A DNA stretch of 64,000 nucleotides from Bifidobacterium sp. N4G05 (GTDB lineage Bacteria > Actinomycetota > Actinomycetes > Actinomycetales > Bifidobacteriaceae): positions 79,313 to 143,312 of the forward strand of contig NZ_NJNQ01000006.1 in the NCBI RefSeq assembly GCF_002742445.1, given 5' to 3'. The notes beneath the pieces were generated by a model, which worked only from the letters and a program-made list of their open reading frames with translations, made no database searches and was not told the origin of the DNA. This document shows, piece by piece, positions 35,246 to 43,371 of this stretch. A program made the translations under genes and the position numbers. How positions within the stretch are numbered: position 1 is the stretch's first letter; each line of letters opens with the position of its first letter.

Positions 35246-35608
35246 GTGGAACGGCTGAAAAGCCATCGCGATTTTGTCGCGGTGCTCAAACGCCGTCGTA
35301 GGGTATCGCGAGAAGACATCGTCGTGCATTATTTGATGCACGACGATGCCATTATTGACGATTCTGCGACGAAGCGGGGCCGACGTGTCGGTTTGGCCGT
35401 TTCCAAGGCTGTCGGCAACGCAGTAACGCGTAATGCCGTTAAACGTCGTTTCCGCGTGCTTGCACGAAAGTACGAATCTGCCTTACCTGAATCCTGCGAT
35501 ATCGTGTTGCGTGCAAAGCCAAGTGCTGCACATGCTGATTTTCTATCGTTGGAACAGCAGATCGTAGCATGTTTTGAAGCGGTGAATCGTAAGGCCGTGC
35601 GTCAGTAA
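35246..35608 (+). CDS. rnpA: ribonuclease P protein component
   Basis: A 120-residue basic protein subunit of RNase P that binds the catalytic RNA and the tRNA leader. The RNR motif is present in [16 protein letters not shown]. It starts with GTG 17 bases after the rpmH stop. It overlaps yidD by one base (TAATG). Confidence 0.96.
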   Translation: MERLKSHRDFVAVLKRRRRVSREDIVVHYLMHDDAIIDDSATKRGRRVGLAVSKAVGNAVTRNAVKRRFRVLARKYESALPESCDIVLRAKPSAAHADFLSLEQQIVACFEAVNRKAVRQ

Positions 35609-35928
35609 TGAACGCCGGTCGTGACGGAAATTGGATGATTCGCGCCATTCGCTGGTACCAACGTCATATTTCCGCAAATACCGCACCCTGCTGCAGATAT
35701 TATCCAAGTTGTTCCAATTATGCGATTCAGGCGATTGATAGATTTGGCTGCCTGAAGGGCGGTCTTCTTGCATTATTGCGCATTCTGCGTTGCAGGCCGT
35801 GGAGCCGAGGCGGAATTGATGATGTTCCGCAGCTCTATTCCATTTTTTATAGATTTTCGTGGTCGAAGGCACATGAGGAGCCTCGACTCACACCTCTGGC
35901 CGTAAACGATAAGGAGAATGGCCTGTAA
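35608..35928 (+). CDS. yidD: membrane protein insertion efficiency factor YidD
   Basis: A 106-residue protein of the YidD family with RWYQRHISANTAPCCRYYPSCSNYAIQAIDRFG, the conserved Cys-rich core, and an LRCRPWSRGGIDDVP segment. The C-terminal ~30 residues are a variable extension. It assists YidC at the inner face of the membrane. Both ends overlap neighbours by one base (TAATG), so rnpA, yidD and yidC are translationally coupled. Confidence 0.95.
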   Translation: MNAGRDGNWMIRAIRWYQRHISANTAPCCRYYPSCSNYAIQAIDRFGCLKGGLLALLRILRCRPWSRGGIDDVPQLYSIFYRFSWSKAHEEPRLTPLAVNDKENGL

Positions 35929-36947
35929 TGGGTAATCAAACTCAATTCCTCCTCGATAGCGGTTTCTGGGGCTGGCTTTACAAGCTCCTGTACCCTGTTG
36001 AGTGGCTCATGACTCAGATCATGTCCCTGTTCCACAAGTTCCTGGTCATGCTGGGTATGAATCCGGTTGGTTTCTCTTGGGTCATGTCCATCGTGTTCTT
36101 GGTACTGGTGGTTCAGGCGTGTATTTTCCCGCTGTTCTACAAGACTATGAAGTCGATGCGCAAGATGCAGGAAATCCAGCCTAAGATGATGCGCATCCAG
36201 AACAAGTACAAGAACAAGACCGATCAGGCCAGCAAAGAAGCGATGCAGCGCGAAATGATGAAGCTGTATCAGGACAACGATGCGAACCCGATGGGCTCCT
36301 GCCTGCCTATGCTGATCCAGGGTCCGGTCTTCATGTGCATGTTCTACACGCTGTCGGCCATTCCATACATTGCTCGCGGCACGTTCCGTAACGGTGGCAC
36401 GCTCGGCGCCTTCGACATCCCGACCGCGAAGGAATTCACTTCGACCACCGTGTTCGGTGTGAACGTGGCTGACAACTTCACTACCGCGGCACCTGCCGGC
36501 AAGGTTGTGATCGGCATCTTCGTGGCGTTGATGTGCTTCTGCCTGTGGCTCATGCAGTACAACAGCATGAAGCGCAATATGGCACAGAACGGTCCGCAGA
36601 ACAAGCAGACCGAAATGATGCAGAAGATGATGCTGTGGATGTTCCCGATCATGTACATCTTCTCCGGTGTAGCCATGCCATTCGCTGTGCTCGTGTATTG
36701 GCTCACCAACAACATCTGCAACCTGCTGCGTTCCGTCTGGCAGATCCACTTCTTCCCAACTCCGGGATCCCCGGCAGCTGAGGAGAAGGAGAAGCGTGAC
36801 CACAAGCACGAGAACGAGCGCCGTGCCAAGGCCGGTCTTCCGTCCCTCGAGGAGGAGGAGCTGGAGAAGGCCCGCAAGGCTGCGGAAAGTCGCGAAAAGA
36901 ACGGCTACCAGCGTCATCAGCCGAGCCGTAAAAAGAAAAAGAAGTGA
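35928..36947 (+). CDS. yidC: membrane protein insertase YidC
   Basis: A 339-residue insertase of the short Gram-positive type. A first helix at ~15-40, then the conserved core with MRKMQEIQPKMMRIQNKYKNKTD and the helices ending near residue 265, then a Lys/Glu-rich cytoplasmic tail ending KKKKK, typical of ribosome contact. The segment GSCLPMLIQGPVFMCMFYTL carries the groove region. A parS site follows 16 bases after the stop. Confidence 0.96.
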   Translation: MGNQTQFLLDSGFWGWLYKLLYPVEWLMTQIMSLFHKFLVMLGMNPVGFSWVMSIVFLVLVVQACIFPLFYKTMKSMRKMQEIQPKMMRIQNKYKNKTDQASKEAMQREMMKLYQDNDANPMGSCLPMLIQGPVFMCMFYTLSAIPYIARGTFRNGGTLGAFDIPTAKEFTSTTVFGVNVADNFTTAAPAGKVVIGIFVALMCFCLWLMQYNSMKRNMAQNGPQNKQTEMMQKMMLWMFPIMYIFSGVAMPFAVLVYWLTNNICNLLRSVWQIHFFPTPGSPAAEEKEKRDHKHENERRAKAGLPSLEEEELEKARKAAESREKNGYQRHQPSRKKKKK

Positions 36948-36963
36948 GTAAGAGTGTGTCCCG

Positions 36964-36979
36964 TGTTTCACGTGAAACG
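36964..36979. promoter_or_regulatory. parS: parS site 1
   Basis: TGTTTCACGTGAAACG, one mismatch from the consensus TGTTTCACGTGAAACA; between yidC and jag. Confidence 0.92.
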
Positions 36980-37091
36980 CGGGACACACCACTTTTATCA
37001 GCGTTTATTGTCGACGTGGTAAACAGTAATTAGACTTTACATAGCAAGACTTTTTAGTAATAGAAACCCCGCTCAAAGGAGTACAACCACC

Positions 37092-37619
37092 ATGGCGCAA
37101 GATGAGGAAAAGACCATCGATCAGCTCAATGAGGAAGCTGATATCGCTGCCGATTATCTTGAAGGACTGCTCGATATCGTTGATTACGAAGGTGATATCG
37201 AAATGGGCGTGCGCAACAATCGTCCTACCGTGCAAATCGTCGCTGATGATGATACGGATATCAAGCATCTCATCGGACGCAACGGCGAGGTCGTCGACGC
37301 ATTGCAGCAGCTGACGCGACTTGCCGTGCAGCAGAAGACCGGCGAACGTTCCCATCTCATTGTGGACGTCGACGGCTATCTAAAGCGCAAGCGTCAGCGT
37401 CTGCATGACATCGCGCTGGACGCCATCGACGAGGTGCACGAGACCGGAGAGCCGGTCGACCTGAAGCCGATGAATTCCTTCGAGCGTAAGATCGTGCATG
37501 ACGTGGTGCGTGAGGAAGGCATGAAGTCCCGTTCCCACGGCGAGGAGCCACATCGTTACGTTACGGTGTATCTCAAGGCTTCCGCCGCCGAGGAAACCGA
37601 AGACGAGGATGAGGCCTGA
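37092..37619 (+). CDS. jag: KH-R3H RNA-binding protein (Jag/KhpB family)
   Basis: A 175-residue protein with a KH domain (residues ~45-85; LIGRNGEVVDALQQLTRLAV) and an R3H domain (~100-155; PMNSFERKIVHDVV and SHGEEPHRYVTVY). The N-terminal Jag_N domain of Firmicutes is absent and replaced by a short acidic region; the C terminus is acidic. AAAGGAG precedes the ATG at 37092. In other bacteria it binds RNA and affects cell-envelope growth. Confidence 0.93.
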   Translation: MAQDEEKTIDQLNEEADIAADYLEGLLDIVDYEGDIEMGVRNNRPTVQIVADDDTDIKHLIGRNGEVVDALQQLTRLAVQQKTGERSHLIVDVDGYLKRKRQRLHDIALDAIDEVHETGEPVDLKPMNSFERKIVHDVVREEGMKSRSHGEEPHRYVTVYLKASAAEETEDEDEA

Positions 37620-37627
37620 GTTCGGCT

Positions 37628-37643
37628 CGTTTCACGTGAAACA
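37628..37643. promoter_or_regulatory. parS: parS site 2
   Basis: CGTTTCACGTGAAACA, one mismatch from consensus, nine bases after the jag stop. Confidence 0.92.
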
Positions 37644-37842
37644 TGGCGTCACTATTTGGTGGCGCTTTTTTTATTGCGATTGGTGAATGACTGCACGCGA
37701 GTCGTGCGCTGGATACGTGACGCCTATGTGCGCATGGACTTGCTTACGGTCTGCGTAGGCCGTGCGATGCCGTGCGATATTGCCGGCATTGGTCGGGGAG
37801 TAATGGCTGGAATACCAGCAATGAGGAAGAGCAGGATATAGG

Positions 37843-38655
37843 ATGGTGCCCATGAGTGATGTGACAGACGAACTTGATGATTCGCCGATTCTTGAGGAAG
37901 TGCTGGGGGATGCGTTGGACAAGCTGCGTGTCTTTCATGCGAAACTTGCCGAAGAAGGCGAACCCCGTGGCTTGATCGGGCCACGAGACGTTGGGATTAT
38001 TTGGGAACGCCATATTCTGAATTCGGCTGCCATTGTGCCTTTCGTGAGGGAATCCACGGCCAATAAGCAGTTTAAAACGGTTGCCGATATTGGCAGCGGT
38101 GGCGGTTTCCCCGGTATCGTTGCGGCCGCATGCCTGCCGGATCACCAGTTCACACTTGTAGAGCCTATGGAGCGGCGTATCGAATGGCTGAACGAGTGCG
38201 TGGCGGACATGGAGCTGGAGAACGTTGCGGTGGTGCGTGCCAGGGCCAATGAGATGATCGAGGCCATTGTGGGTGCGTCTGGCACTCAAGGCGGCAACCG
38301 TGGCAATGGGAACGCCAGAAACGGTAGAAACGGCAAAGGCGGCAGGAACAGCAGGGGAGCGGTTGCCCGCGGTCCTGTACTGGATTTGGATGGCAAGCCC
38401 ATTCAGGCAGGGCATCCGTTCGCCGTGGTGACCTGTCGTGCCGTTGCGCCGATGACCAAACTATCCGGGTGGACGTTGCCGTTGCTTGAACGTGGTGGAT
38501 GTCTGGTCGCTTTGAAGGGAAGATCCGCTCAGGAGGAGATCGAAAAAGCCTCCAAGGAGATCGCCAAGTGCGGCGGCGTTCGTCCGCGAGTGGTGAATGC
38601 CGAGGTCGGTCCGGGGCTTGAATCGACCCATGTGCTCATGGTGGATAAAAAGTAA
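37843..38655 (+). CDS. rsmG: 16S rRNA (guanine(527)-N(7))-methyltransferase RsmG
   Basis: A 270-residue SAM methyltransferase that modifies G527 of 16S rRNA. The SAM site is [15 protein letters not shown] and the second motif is [15 protein letters not shown]. An insertion of about 30 residues rich in Gly, Asn and Arg (residues ~147-178, [18 protein letters not shown]) separates the middle strands; this is unusual in the family. Starts at 37843 or 37852 are both possible. A DnaA-box group follows directly after the stop. Confidence 0.92.
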   Translation: MVPMSDVTDELDDSPILEEVLGDALDKLRVFHAKLAEEGEPRGLIGPRDVGIIWERHILNSAAIVPFVRESTANKQFKTVADIGSGGGFPGIVAAACLPDHQFTLVEPMERRIEWLNECVADMELENVAVVRARANEMIEAIVGASGTQGGNRGNGNARNGRNGKGGRNSRGAVARGPVLDLDGKPIQAGHPFAVVTCRAVAPMTKLSGWTLPLLERGGCLVALKGRSAQEEIEKASKEIAKCGGVRPRVVNAEVGPGLESTHVLMVDKK

Positions 38656-38656
38656 G

Positions 38657-38810
38657 TTATCCACAATTTAGGCGAGTTGTCCACATTATCCACAGCTGGG
38701 GAATCGTCGAAATAAACCGCAGAGAAAATGTTGGAATGGCAATAAAATATCTGTGGATAACTTTTTGTGAGTAGTGCAAGTTATCCACTGACTATCCACA
38801 GTTATCCACA
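38657..38810. other. DnaA-box cluster between rsmG and parA
   Basis: Exact boxes at 38657-38665, 38686-38694, 38752-38760 and 38802-38810; near matches at 38677-38685, 38781-38789 and 38792-38800. It fills the whole 240-base interval upstream of parA, where the parA promoter must also lie. Confidence 0.85.
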
Positions 38811-38897
38811 TTTGCGCACAATGGGTGAGATGGGCTGATTCTGTCCACCCAAATGATGAAACTTGAATGTTAAGCATATCGTAAGGAAGGCTGACGT

Positions 38898-39878
38898 ATG
38901 ACTGGACCTGAAGGACCAGATAACCTGACATCGATGGAATCGGCAACGGAAACCATCAAACGAATTTTCGGAGGATCGGATTCTCCTCTTGGTTCGCAGA
39001 TCGCCGACGAATCGTCTCGCTATCGCGCCTTGCAGAAGGCCGTTTGCCCAAAGCCGGAGCAGACGCGACTGATTGCGGTCGCTAACCAGAAGGGCGGCGT
39101 TGGCAAAACCACGTCTGCGGTGAATCTTTCCGCTGCGTTGGCTCAGTTCGGTTCCAAAGTGCTGCTGATCGATATGGATCCACAGGGCAATGCGTCGACC
39201 GCGTTGGGTGCTCCGCATGCGTCGGGAGAGCCGTCGGTATACGACGTGATCGAAGGTAGGAAAACCATTGCCGAAGTCAAGCGTGCCTGCCCTGATTTCG
39301 ATCTGCTTGATGTGGTGCCAGCCTCCATTGATTTGAGTGGTGCCGAGCTGGAAGTCGCTGACATGGAAAATCGCAATGTGCTGCTGAAAACCGCGGTTGA
39401 CGAGTTTCTTGAGAACAGCGAGGAACACTACGATTACGTGATTATCGATTGCCCTCCAAGCCTTGGACTGCTGGTAATTAATGCCATGTGCGCGGTGCAT
39501 GAGATGCTGATTCCGATCCAGGCTGAATACTATGCGTTGGAGGGGCTTGGCCAGCTTATCAATACCATCGGGCTGGTGCAGGAACATTTCAATCCGTCAC
39601 TGCTCGTTTCTACCATGCTGATCACCATGTTCGATAAGCGAACCCTGCTCAGCCGTGAAGTGCATGACGAGGTCAAAAGCCACTATCCGACCATCGTGTT
39701 GGACACCACGATTCCACGAACGGTGAAAATATCGGAAGCGCCAAGCTTTAATCAAAGCGTTATCGCCTACGACCCCAAGGGCATGGGCGCAATCTCCTAC
39801 TGCGAGGCCGCGTTGGAACTCGCACGTCGCTCGCAGACGGTGTTGCAGGCTATCGATGCAAGAAGGAATGAGAACTGA
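38898..39878 (+). CDS. parA: chromosome partitioning ATPase ParA
   Basis: A 326-residue P-loop ATPase of the ParA/Soj type with Walker A KGGVGKTT (65-72), the signature lysine K65, Walker A' DMDPQGNAS and Walker B YVIIDCPPSLG. A ~60-residue N-terminal extension precedes the core. AAGGAAGG precedes the ATG. The parB start follows after two bases. It drives origin segregation with ParB and the five parS sites of this window. Confidence 0.96.
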   Translation: MTGPEGPDNLTSMESATETIKRIFGGSDSPLGSQIADESSRYRALQKAVCPKPEQTRLIAVANQKGGVGKTTSAVNLSAALAQFGSKVLLIDMDPQGNASTALGAPHASGEPSVYDVIEGRKTIAEVKRACPDFDLLDVVPASIDLSGAELEVADMENRNVLLKTAVDEFLENSEEHYDYVIIDCPPSLGLLVINAMCAVHEMLIPIQAEYYALEGLGQLINTIGLVQEHFNPSLLVSTMLITMFDKRTLLSREVHDEVKSHYPTIVLDTTIPRTVKISEAPSFNQSVIAYDPKGMGAISYCEAALELARRSQTVLQAIDARRNEN

Positions 39879-39880
39879 TT

Positions 39881-41236
39881 ATGGCTACGAAATCACGTTT
39901 AGGCAGGGGTCTCGGCGCGCTGTTTCCGTCTCTTCCAGGAGAGTCGGCAAAGTCGGAAGCTGCCTCTGAGCCGGCTGCTCCTGCTGTAGGGGTGAAGGCT
40001 GATAACAAATCATCCGCGAAGACTTCCGGAAATATGGCTGACAGTGCCGACGTGCCGTCGGTGGGAAAGAACGCAGGCGCTAAAAGCGCCATGGTGACAG
40101 CCAAGGCTTCCGTCGATGCCGTCCACGACATGAAGAAAAACGTTTCACGTGAAATCAAGAAGGGAAGCGTTCATCGTGCCAGCATGCCTTCCATTACGCT
40201 GAACGAAGTGGCTCATCCAGCTGACATGTTCTTCGGTGCCACCAGTCCTGTCGCTCCTTCTGACGATGTGAAGCAGGGGAGTGTTTCACGTGAAACTGCA
40301 GCAGTAAAAAAGAACGAAGATGCAAAGAACGGCGAACCGGAACTGCTGCCGGTGCAGGGCGGTTACTTGGTTGAATTGCGTCTGAGCGATGTCGGACCCA
40401 ACCTGCATCAGCCGCGCACTATTTTCGACGAGGATGATCTTCGTGAGCTTGCCGATTCCATCAAGGAAGTCGGTGTGCTGCAGCCCATTGTCGTACGGAA
40501 GCGTCCTCGCGCGCAGATCGAGGCCGCGCGCAAGGAGAACGCCGCCAACAATGCCGAGCCGCACAATATGTTCGACGGTCGCATGGATAGCATGTATGAG
40601 CTCATCATGGGCGAGCGTCGTTGGCGTGCTTCACAGATCGCAGGTCTGAAAACGATTCCTGCGATCGTCAAAACCACGGCAGACGATGACATGTTGCGTG
40701 ACGCTCTGCTGGAGAATCTGCATCGCGTTGCGTTGAATCCGCTGGAAGAAGCGGCTGCCTATCAGCAAATGATCGACGATTTCGGTCTGACGCAGGCGCA
40801 ATTGTCGAAATCTGTATCGAAATCACGCCCGCAGATCGCAAATACCTTGCGATTGCTGAATCTGCCTGCAACCGTGCAAAAGAAGGTCTCTTCCGGACTC
40901 TTATCGGCAGGTCACGCGCGTGCGCTGCTGGGATTGCCGGCCGAAGCTGATATGGAACAGCTTGCGACGCGCATTATCGCCGAAGGACTGTCTGTTCGCA
41001 GCACCGAGGAAATCGTGTCGATGAAGGCCGCCGAATCGGATCAGCCGAAGAAGGCGAAGACCAGCAAACTGAATCCGTGGGCGGGAACGCCGATGCAGGT
41101 CGGCCTTGAAAAGAGGTTCGACACGAAGGTGTCCATCAAGGGATCCAAGGAACATGGTCGCATCGAAATCGTGTTCAAATCCGAAGACGACATGAAGCGC
41201 ATTGTCGACATGCTCATGCCATCTGCTGAAGAATAG
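39881..41236 (+). CDS. parB: chromosome partitioning protein ParB
   Basis: A 451-residue centromere-binding protein. Residues ~165-260 hold the ParB N-terminal CTPase domain (with MGERRWRASQIAGL), then the helix-turn-helix with LTQAQLSKSVSKSRPQIANTLRLL, and the C-terminal dimer domain at ~400-450. The first ~160 residues are a long, low-complexity Ala/Ser/Lys region, longer than usual, and two parS sites lie within its coding DNA. Confidence 0.96.
   Translation: MATKSRLGRGLGALFPSLPGESAKSEAASEPAAPAVGVKADNKSSAKTSGNMADSADVPSVGKNAGAKSAMVTAKASVDAVHDMKKNVSREIKKGSVHRASMPSITLNEVAHPADMFFGATSPVAPSDDVKQGSVSRETAAVKKNEDAKNGEPELLPVQGGYLVELRLSDVGPNLHQPRTIFDEDDLRELADSIKEVGVLQPIVVRKRPRAQIEAARKENAANNAEPHNMFDGRMDSMYELIMGERRWRASQIAGLKTIPAIVKTTADDDMLRDALLENLHRVALNPLEEAAAYQQMIDDFGLTQAQLSKSVSKSRPQIANTLRLLNLPATVQKKVSSGLLSAGHARALLGLPAEADMEQLATRIIAEGLSVRSTEEIVSMKAAESDQPKKAKTSKLNPWAGTPMQVGLEKRFDTKVSIKGSKEHGRIEIVFKSEDDMKRIVDMLMPSAEE
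40141..40156. promoter_or_regulatory. parS: parS site 3, inside parB
   Basis: CGTTTCACGTGAAATC, two or three mismatches at the edges, full core GTTTCACGTGAAA. It reads VSREI in the ParB frame. Confidence 0.85.
40282..40297. promoter_or_regulatory. parS: parS site 4, inside parB
   Basis: TGTTTCACGTGAAACT, one mismatch at the last base. It reads VSRET in the ParB frame. Confidence 0.92.
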
Positions 41237-41277
41237 TATTTCTCGAGTTTCTCTGTCTGATCAGTGTGATGTTCGCA

Positions 41278-41358
41278 GAAGGGCGGCATATTCTATTCAC
41301 GACACACTCAAGGCTGTTTGACCAAGCTTACAGTCGTGAACAGAATATGCCGCCCTTC
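41278..41358. terminator. 26-bp stem hairpin after parB
   Basis: The arms 41278-41303 and 41333-41358 are complementary at 25 of 26 positions with a 29-base loop; CTCGTTTTTC follows. It is much longer than a normal terminator stem but placed as one for parB. Confidence 0.75.
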
Positions 41359-41386
41359 CGCTCGTTTTTCCAGTTTTTGCAGGGCA

Positions 41387-41461
41387 TGACCGTGTATCAC
41401 GGTCACATGACGGTCATTCATACAGTCATGATTGTGATATGACTGTATGAATGACCGTCAT
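41387..41461. repeat. two further perfect palindromes between parB and trxB
   Basis: TGACCGTG, three bases, CACGGTCA at 41387-41405; then a perfect 23-bp stem with 9-base loop, arms 41407-41429 and 41439-41461. The second ends nine bases from the trxB stop and may act as its terminator. Confidence 0.85.
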
Positions 41462-41469
41462 GGGGAGTG

Positions 41470-42405
41470 CTACTGCTGTAGGTAGGCTTGGGCGTCAAGG
41501 GCAGACCGGCAGCCCATGCCGGCGGCGCTGATCGCCTGACGGTAAATACTGTCAACGCAATCGCCTGCTGCAAAAATACCGGCAGTGCTGGTGCGTGTGC
41601 TGGCGCCATCCACCTGAATATATCCAGCCGCATCTCGCTGCACAATGCCGTCAATAAAAGTTGTGGCGGGGGAGTGGCCGATCGCTACGAAAATACCGTT
41701 TGCGGCAATCGTGCCAATCTCTCCGGTGATGACGTTGCGAATGTTCACGGATTGTGCTCCGTTGTCGTCTCCCAATATTTCCTCCACCACGGAATCTGTG
41801 ATGATGGTGATTTTCGGATTCTGTTGAGCGCGTTCCACGAGAATCTGCGATGCGCGGAATTCGGAACGACGATGAATCAACGTCACCGACGATCCAAATC
41901 GGGAAAGAAAATCAGCTTCAGTGAATGCGCTATCGCCGCCGCCGACCACAATAATCGGCTTATCTCGGAAGAAGAAGCCGTCGCAAGTCGCACAATATGA
42001 CACGCCCTTGCCGGAATATTCCGCCTCTCCGGGGATGCCGAGCTTGCGGTATTCCGATCCGGTTGCGATGATCAAAGCACGGGTTTCGAAAACGTCTCCC
42101 AGATCGACGCGCACGGTTTTCACGCCGGTGGCGTCATCGTTGCTCACGGAAACAACGTCATCCCAAATGATTTCTGCGCCGAACTTCTCCGCTTGGCGTT
42201 GCATATTGTCCATGAGTTCCGGTCCCATAACGCCATCGGGGAAGCCTGGGAAATTCTCCACTTCGGTGGTGTTGACGAGCTGCCCGCCTGGGGTCAGCGC
42301 GCCCGCGATGACCAGTGGTTTGAATCCAGCTCGGCCCAAATATATGGCTGCGGTATATCCGGCAGGGCCGGACCCGACAATAATCGCATCTCGCAAATCA
42401 CTCAT
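41470..42405 (-). CDS. trxB: thioredoxin-disulfide reductase
   Basis: A 311-residue flavoprotein that reduces thioredoxin with NADPH. FAD site VGSGPAGYTAAIYLGRAG at the N terminus, redox pair C138/C141 in YCATCDG, NADPH motif VVGGGDSAFTEA, and the C-terminal FAD motif GIFAAGDC. The ATG at 42405 begins MSDLRDAIIVG; the frame is open 11 codons further upstream. No thioredoxin gene is beside it, unlike in mycobacteria. Confidence 0.96.
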   Translation of the reverse strand: MSDLRDAIIVGSGPAGYTAAIYLGRAGFKPLVIAGALTPGGQLVNTTEVENFPGFPDGVMGPELMDNMQRQAEKFGAEIIWDDVVSVSNDDATGVKTVRVDLGDVFETRALIIATGSEYRKLGIPGEAEYSGKGVSYCATCDGFFFRDKPIIVVGGGDSAFTEADFLSRFGSSVTLIHRRSEFRASQILVERAQQNPKITIITDSVVEEILGDDNGAQSVNIRNVITGEIGTIAANGIFVAIGHSPATTFIDGIVQRDAAGYIQVDGASTRTSTAGIFAAGDCVDSIYRQAISAAGMGCRSALDAQAYLQQ

Positions 42406-42516
42406 ATTCCCACTGTAGCGAATCGTCAAAACGGACATCCACGCATCTCACGATTTCGCGCATTCCTTTTTCTTATGGCGTATTATCAAGTACCTTCTGA
42501 ATCGGATCATCTACAG

Positions 42517-42532
42517 AGTTTCACGTGAAACA
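42517..42532. promoter_or_regulatory. parS: parS site 5
   Basis: AGTTTCACGTGAAACA, one mismatch from the consensus, upstream of trxB. Confidence 0.92.
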
Positions 42533-42621
42533 CGAGTTGTTGTGTGTGGTTATGTGAGGGGCTGTGTGTGCAGCTGCTGGTGGTGGCTGGATTCTTGGCA
42601 GTGCTTGAGCGGAACATGAGA

Positions 42622-42659
42622 AAAGGGCTTGCGCTCCATGCGGAACGCAAGCCCTTTGG
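42622..42659 (-). terminator. terminator of the 40-aa peptide gene
   Basis: AAAGGGCTTGCG pairs with CGCAAGCCCTTT; on the minus strand the stem ends in a TTTTCTC run. A smaller hairpin (GCCTGC, 4-base loop, GCAGGC at about 42676-42692) lies between the peptide stop and this terminator. Confidence 0.8.
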
Positions 42660-42696
42660 TTATTTAAGTGTGACGCCTGCTTGTGCAGGCCTTGGG

Positions 42697-42819
42697 TCAC
42701 TTGTTGATGACCTTCTTGAACAGATCGGCGCTAGCCTTGGCGAGTGCGAACTGGCCGAAGCCTGGATCGATGGAAGCGAGGTTGGCGTTGACGATCTGGT
42801 TGAAAGTGTTGTTCTTCAT
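42697..42819 (-). CDS. 40-residue peptide, unknown function
   Basis: The frame encodes MKNNTFNQIVNANLASIDPG and continues FGQFALAKASADLFKKVINK, then TGA. Five Lys against two Asp give a net charge near +3, and the second half can form an amphipathic helix. Support for a real gene: GAAAGGAAAC ribosome site 3-8 bases before the ATG, a strong promoter (TGACAT-17-TATAAT) about 180 bases upstream, a perfect palindrome at the promoter, and a strong terminator behind. No family is recognised and no export or processing gene lies beside it. It could be a signal, a small regulator or an antimicrobial peptide; none of these can be chosen from sequence. Confidence 0.7.
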   Translation of the reverse strand: MKNNTFNQIVNANLASIDPGFGQFALAKASADLFKKVINK

Positions 42820-43001
42820 GATGTTTCCTTTCGTTCGGCTTGGCGGCGTTCTTGTTTTCTTTTCTTTCCTCTGGCCGCTGCCGTAAGTCTTGTTTGTTGT
42901 TTCAGCGCGGGTGGCGTTGCCGTTTCCCCGCGTGTGGGGTGCGGCTCCGGTTTTCTCTCCGGTCCCTGCCGCATCGTGTCTCTTTGTTCTGTTGTGCCTT
43001 C

Positions 43002-43044
43002 ATTATAGGCAGGCGCAACCGTCAATGTCATGCAACGATCGTTG
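43002..43044 (-). promoter_or_regulatory. promoter and palindromic operator of the peptide gene
   Basis: Reading on the minus strand: palindrome CAACGATCGTTG (43033-43044), -35 TGACAT (43025-43030), 17-base spacer, -10 TATAAT (43002-43007). This gives a leader of about 175 bases rich in purines. The rest of the 550-base interval up to the nucleotidase gene (43045-43371) shows no gene. Confidence 0.7.
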
Positions 43045-43371
43045 ATTCTTTTGTATTTTCATCGGCTAATCTTGAAATAAACGTAATGATGCTGTGATGA
43101 AAGTTGATCGTCGATTGCCGGGCAGTATCGCCGTCGCAAAAAGAAGTGGTGTGATCTTTGAATTTTCTGTCTTTTTATGAAAGTCTCAAAATCGTTCTTC
43201 TGTAAGATTTTTGGCAATCTCGTCTTTTTCTATCCCTTTTCTATCTTCCTTACCTGCGGGAGTATTTGCGCTTGTTGCCGACGAATGTCACGGTACATTG
43301 ATTGATAGCGAGCTGATTGGCGTGGCTATTCGACGGGCTGATCGGCATCAGGCATAAGAAAGGAACGTGAT

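Noticed and set aside
42816..43031. Arg/Lys-rich open frame overlapping the peptide leader
   Set aside because: It starts upstream of or at the -10 box of the predicted promoter and has no ribosome site; more likely an untranslated leader.
42406..43371. Prophage or biosynthetic bacteriocin locus around the 40-residue peptide
   Set aside because: No processing, immunity or export gene lies nearby; only the peptide unit itself is supported.
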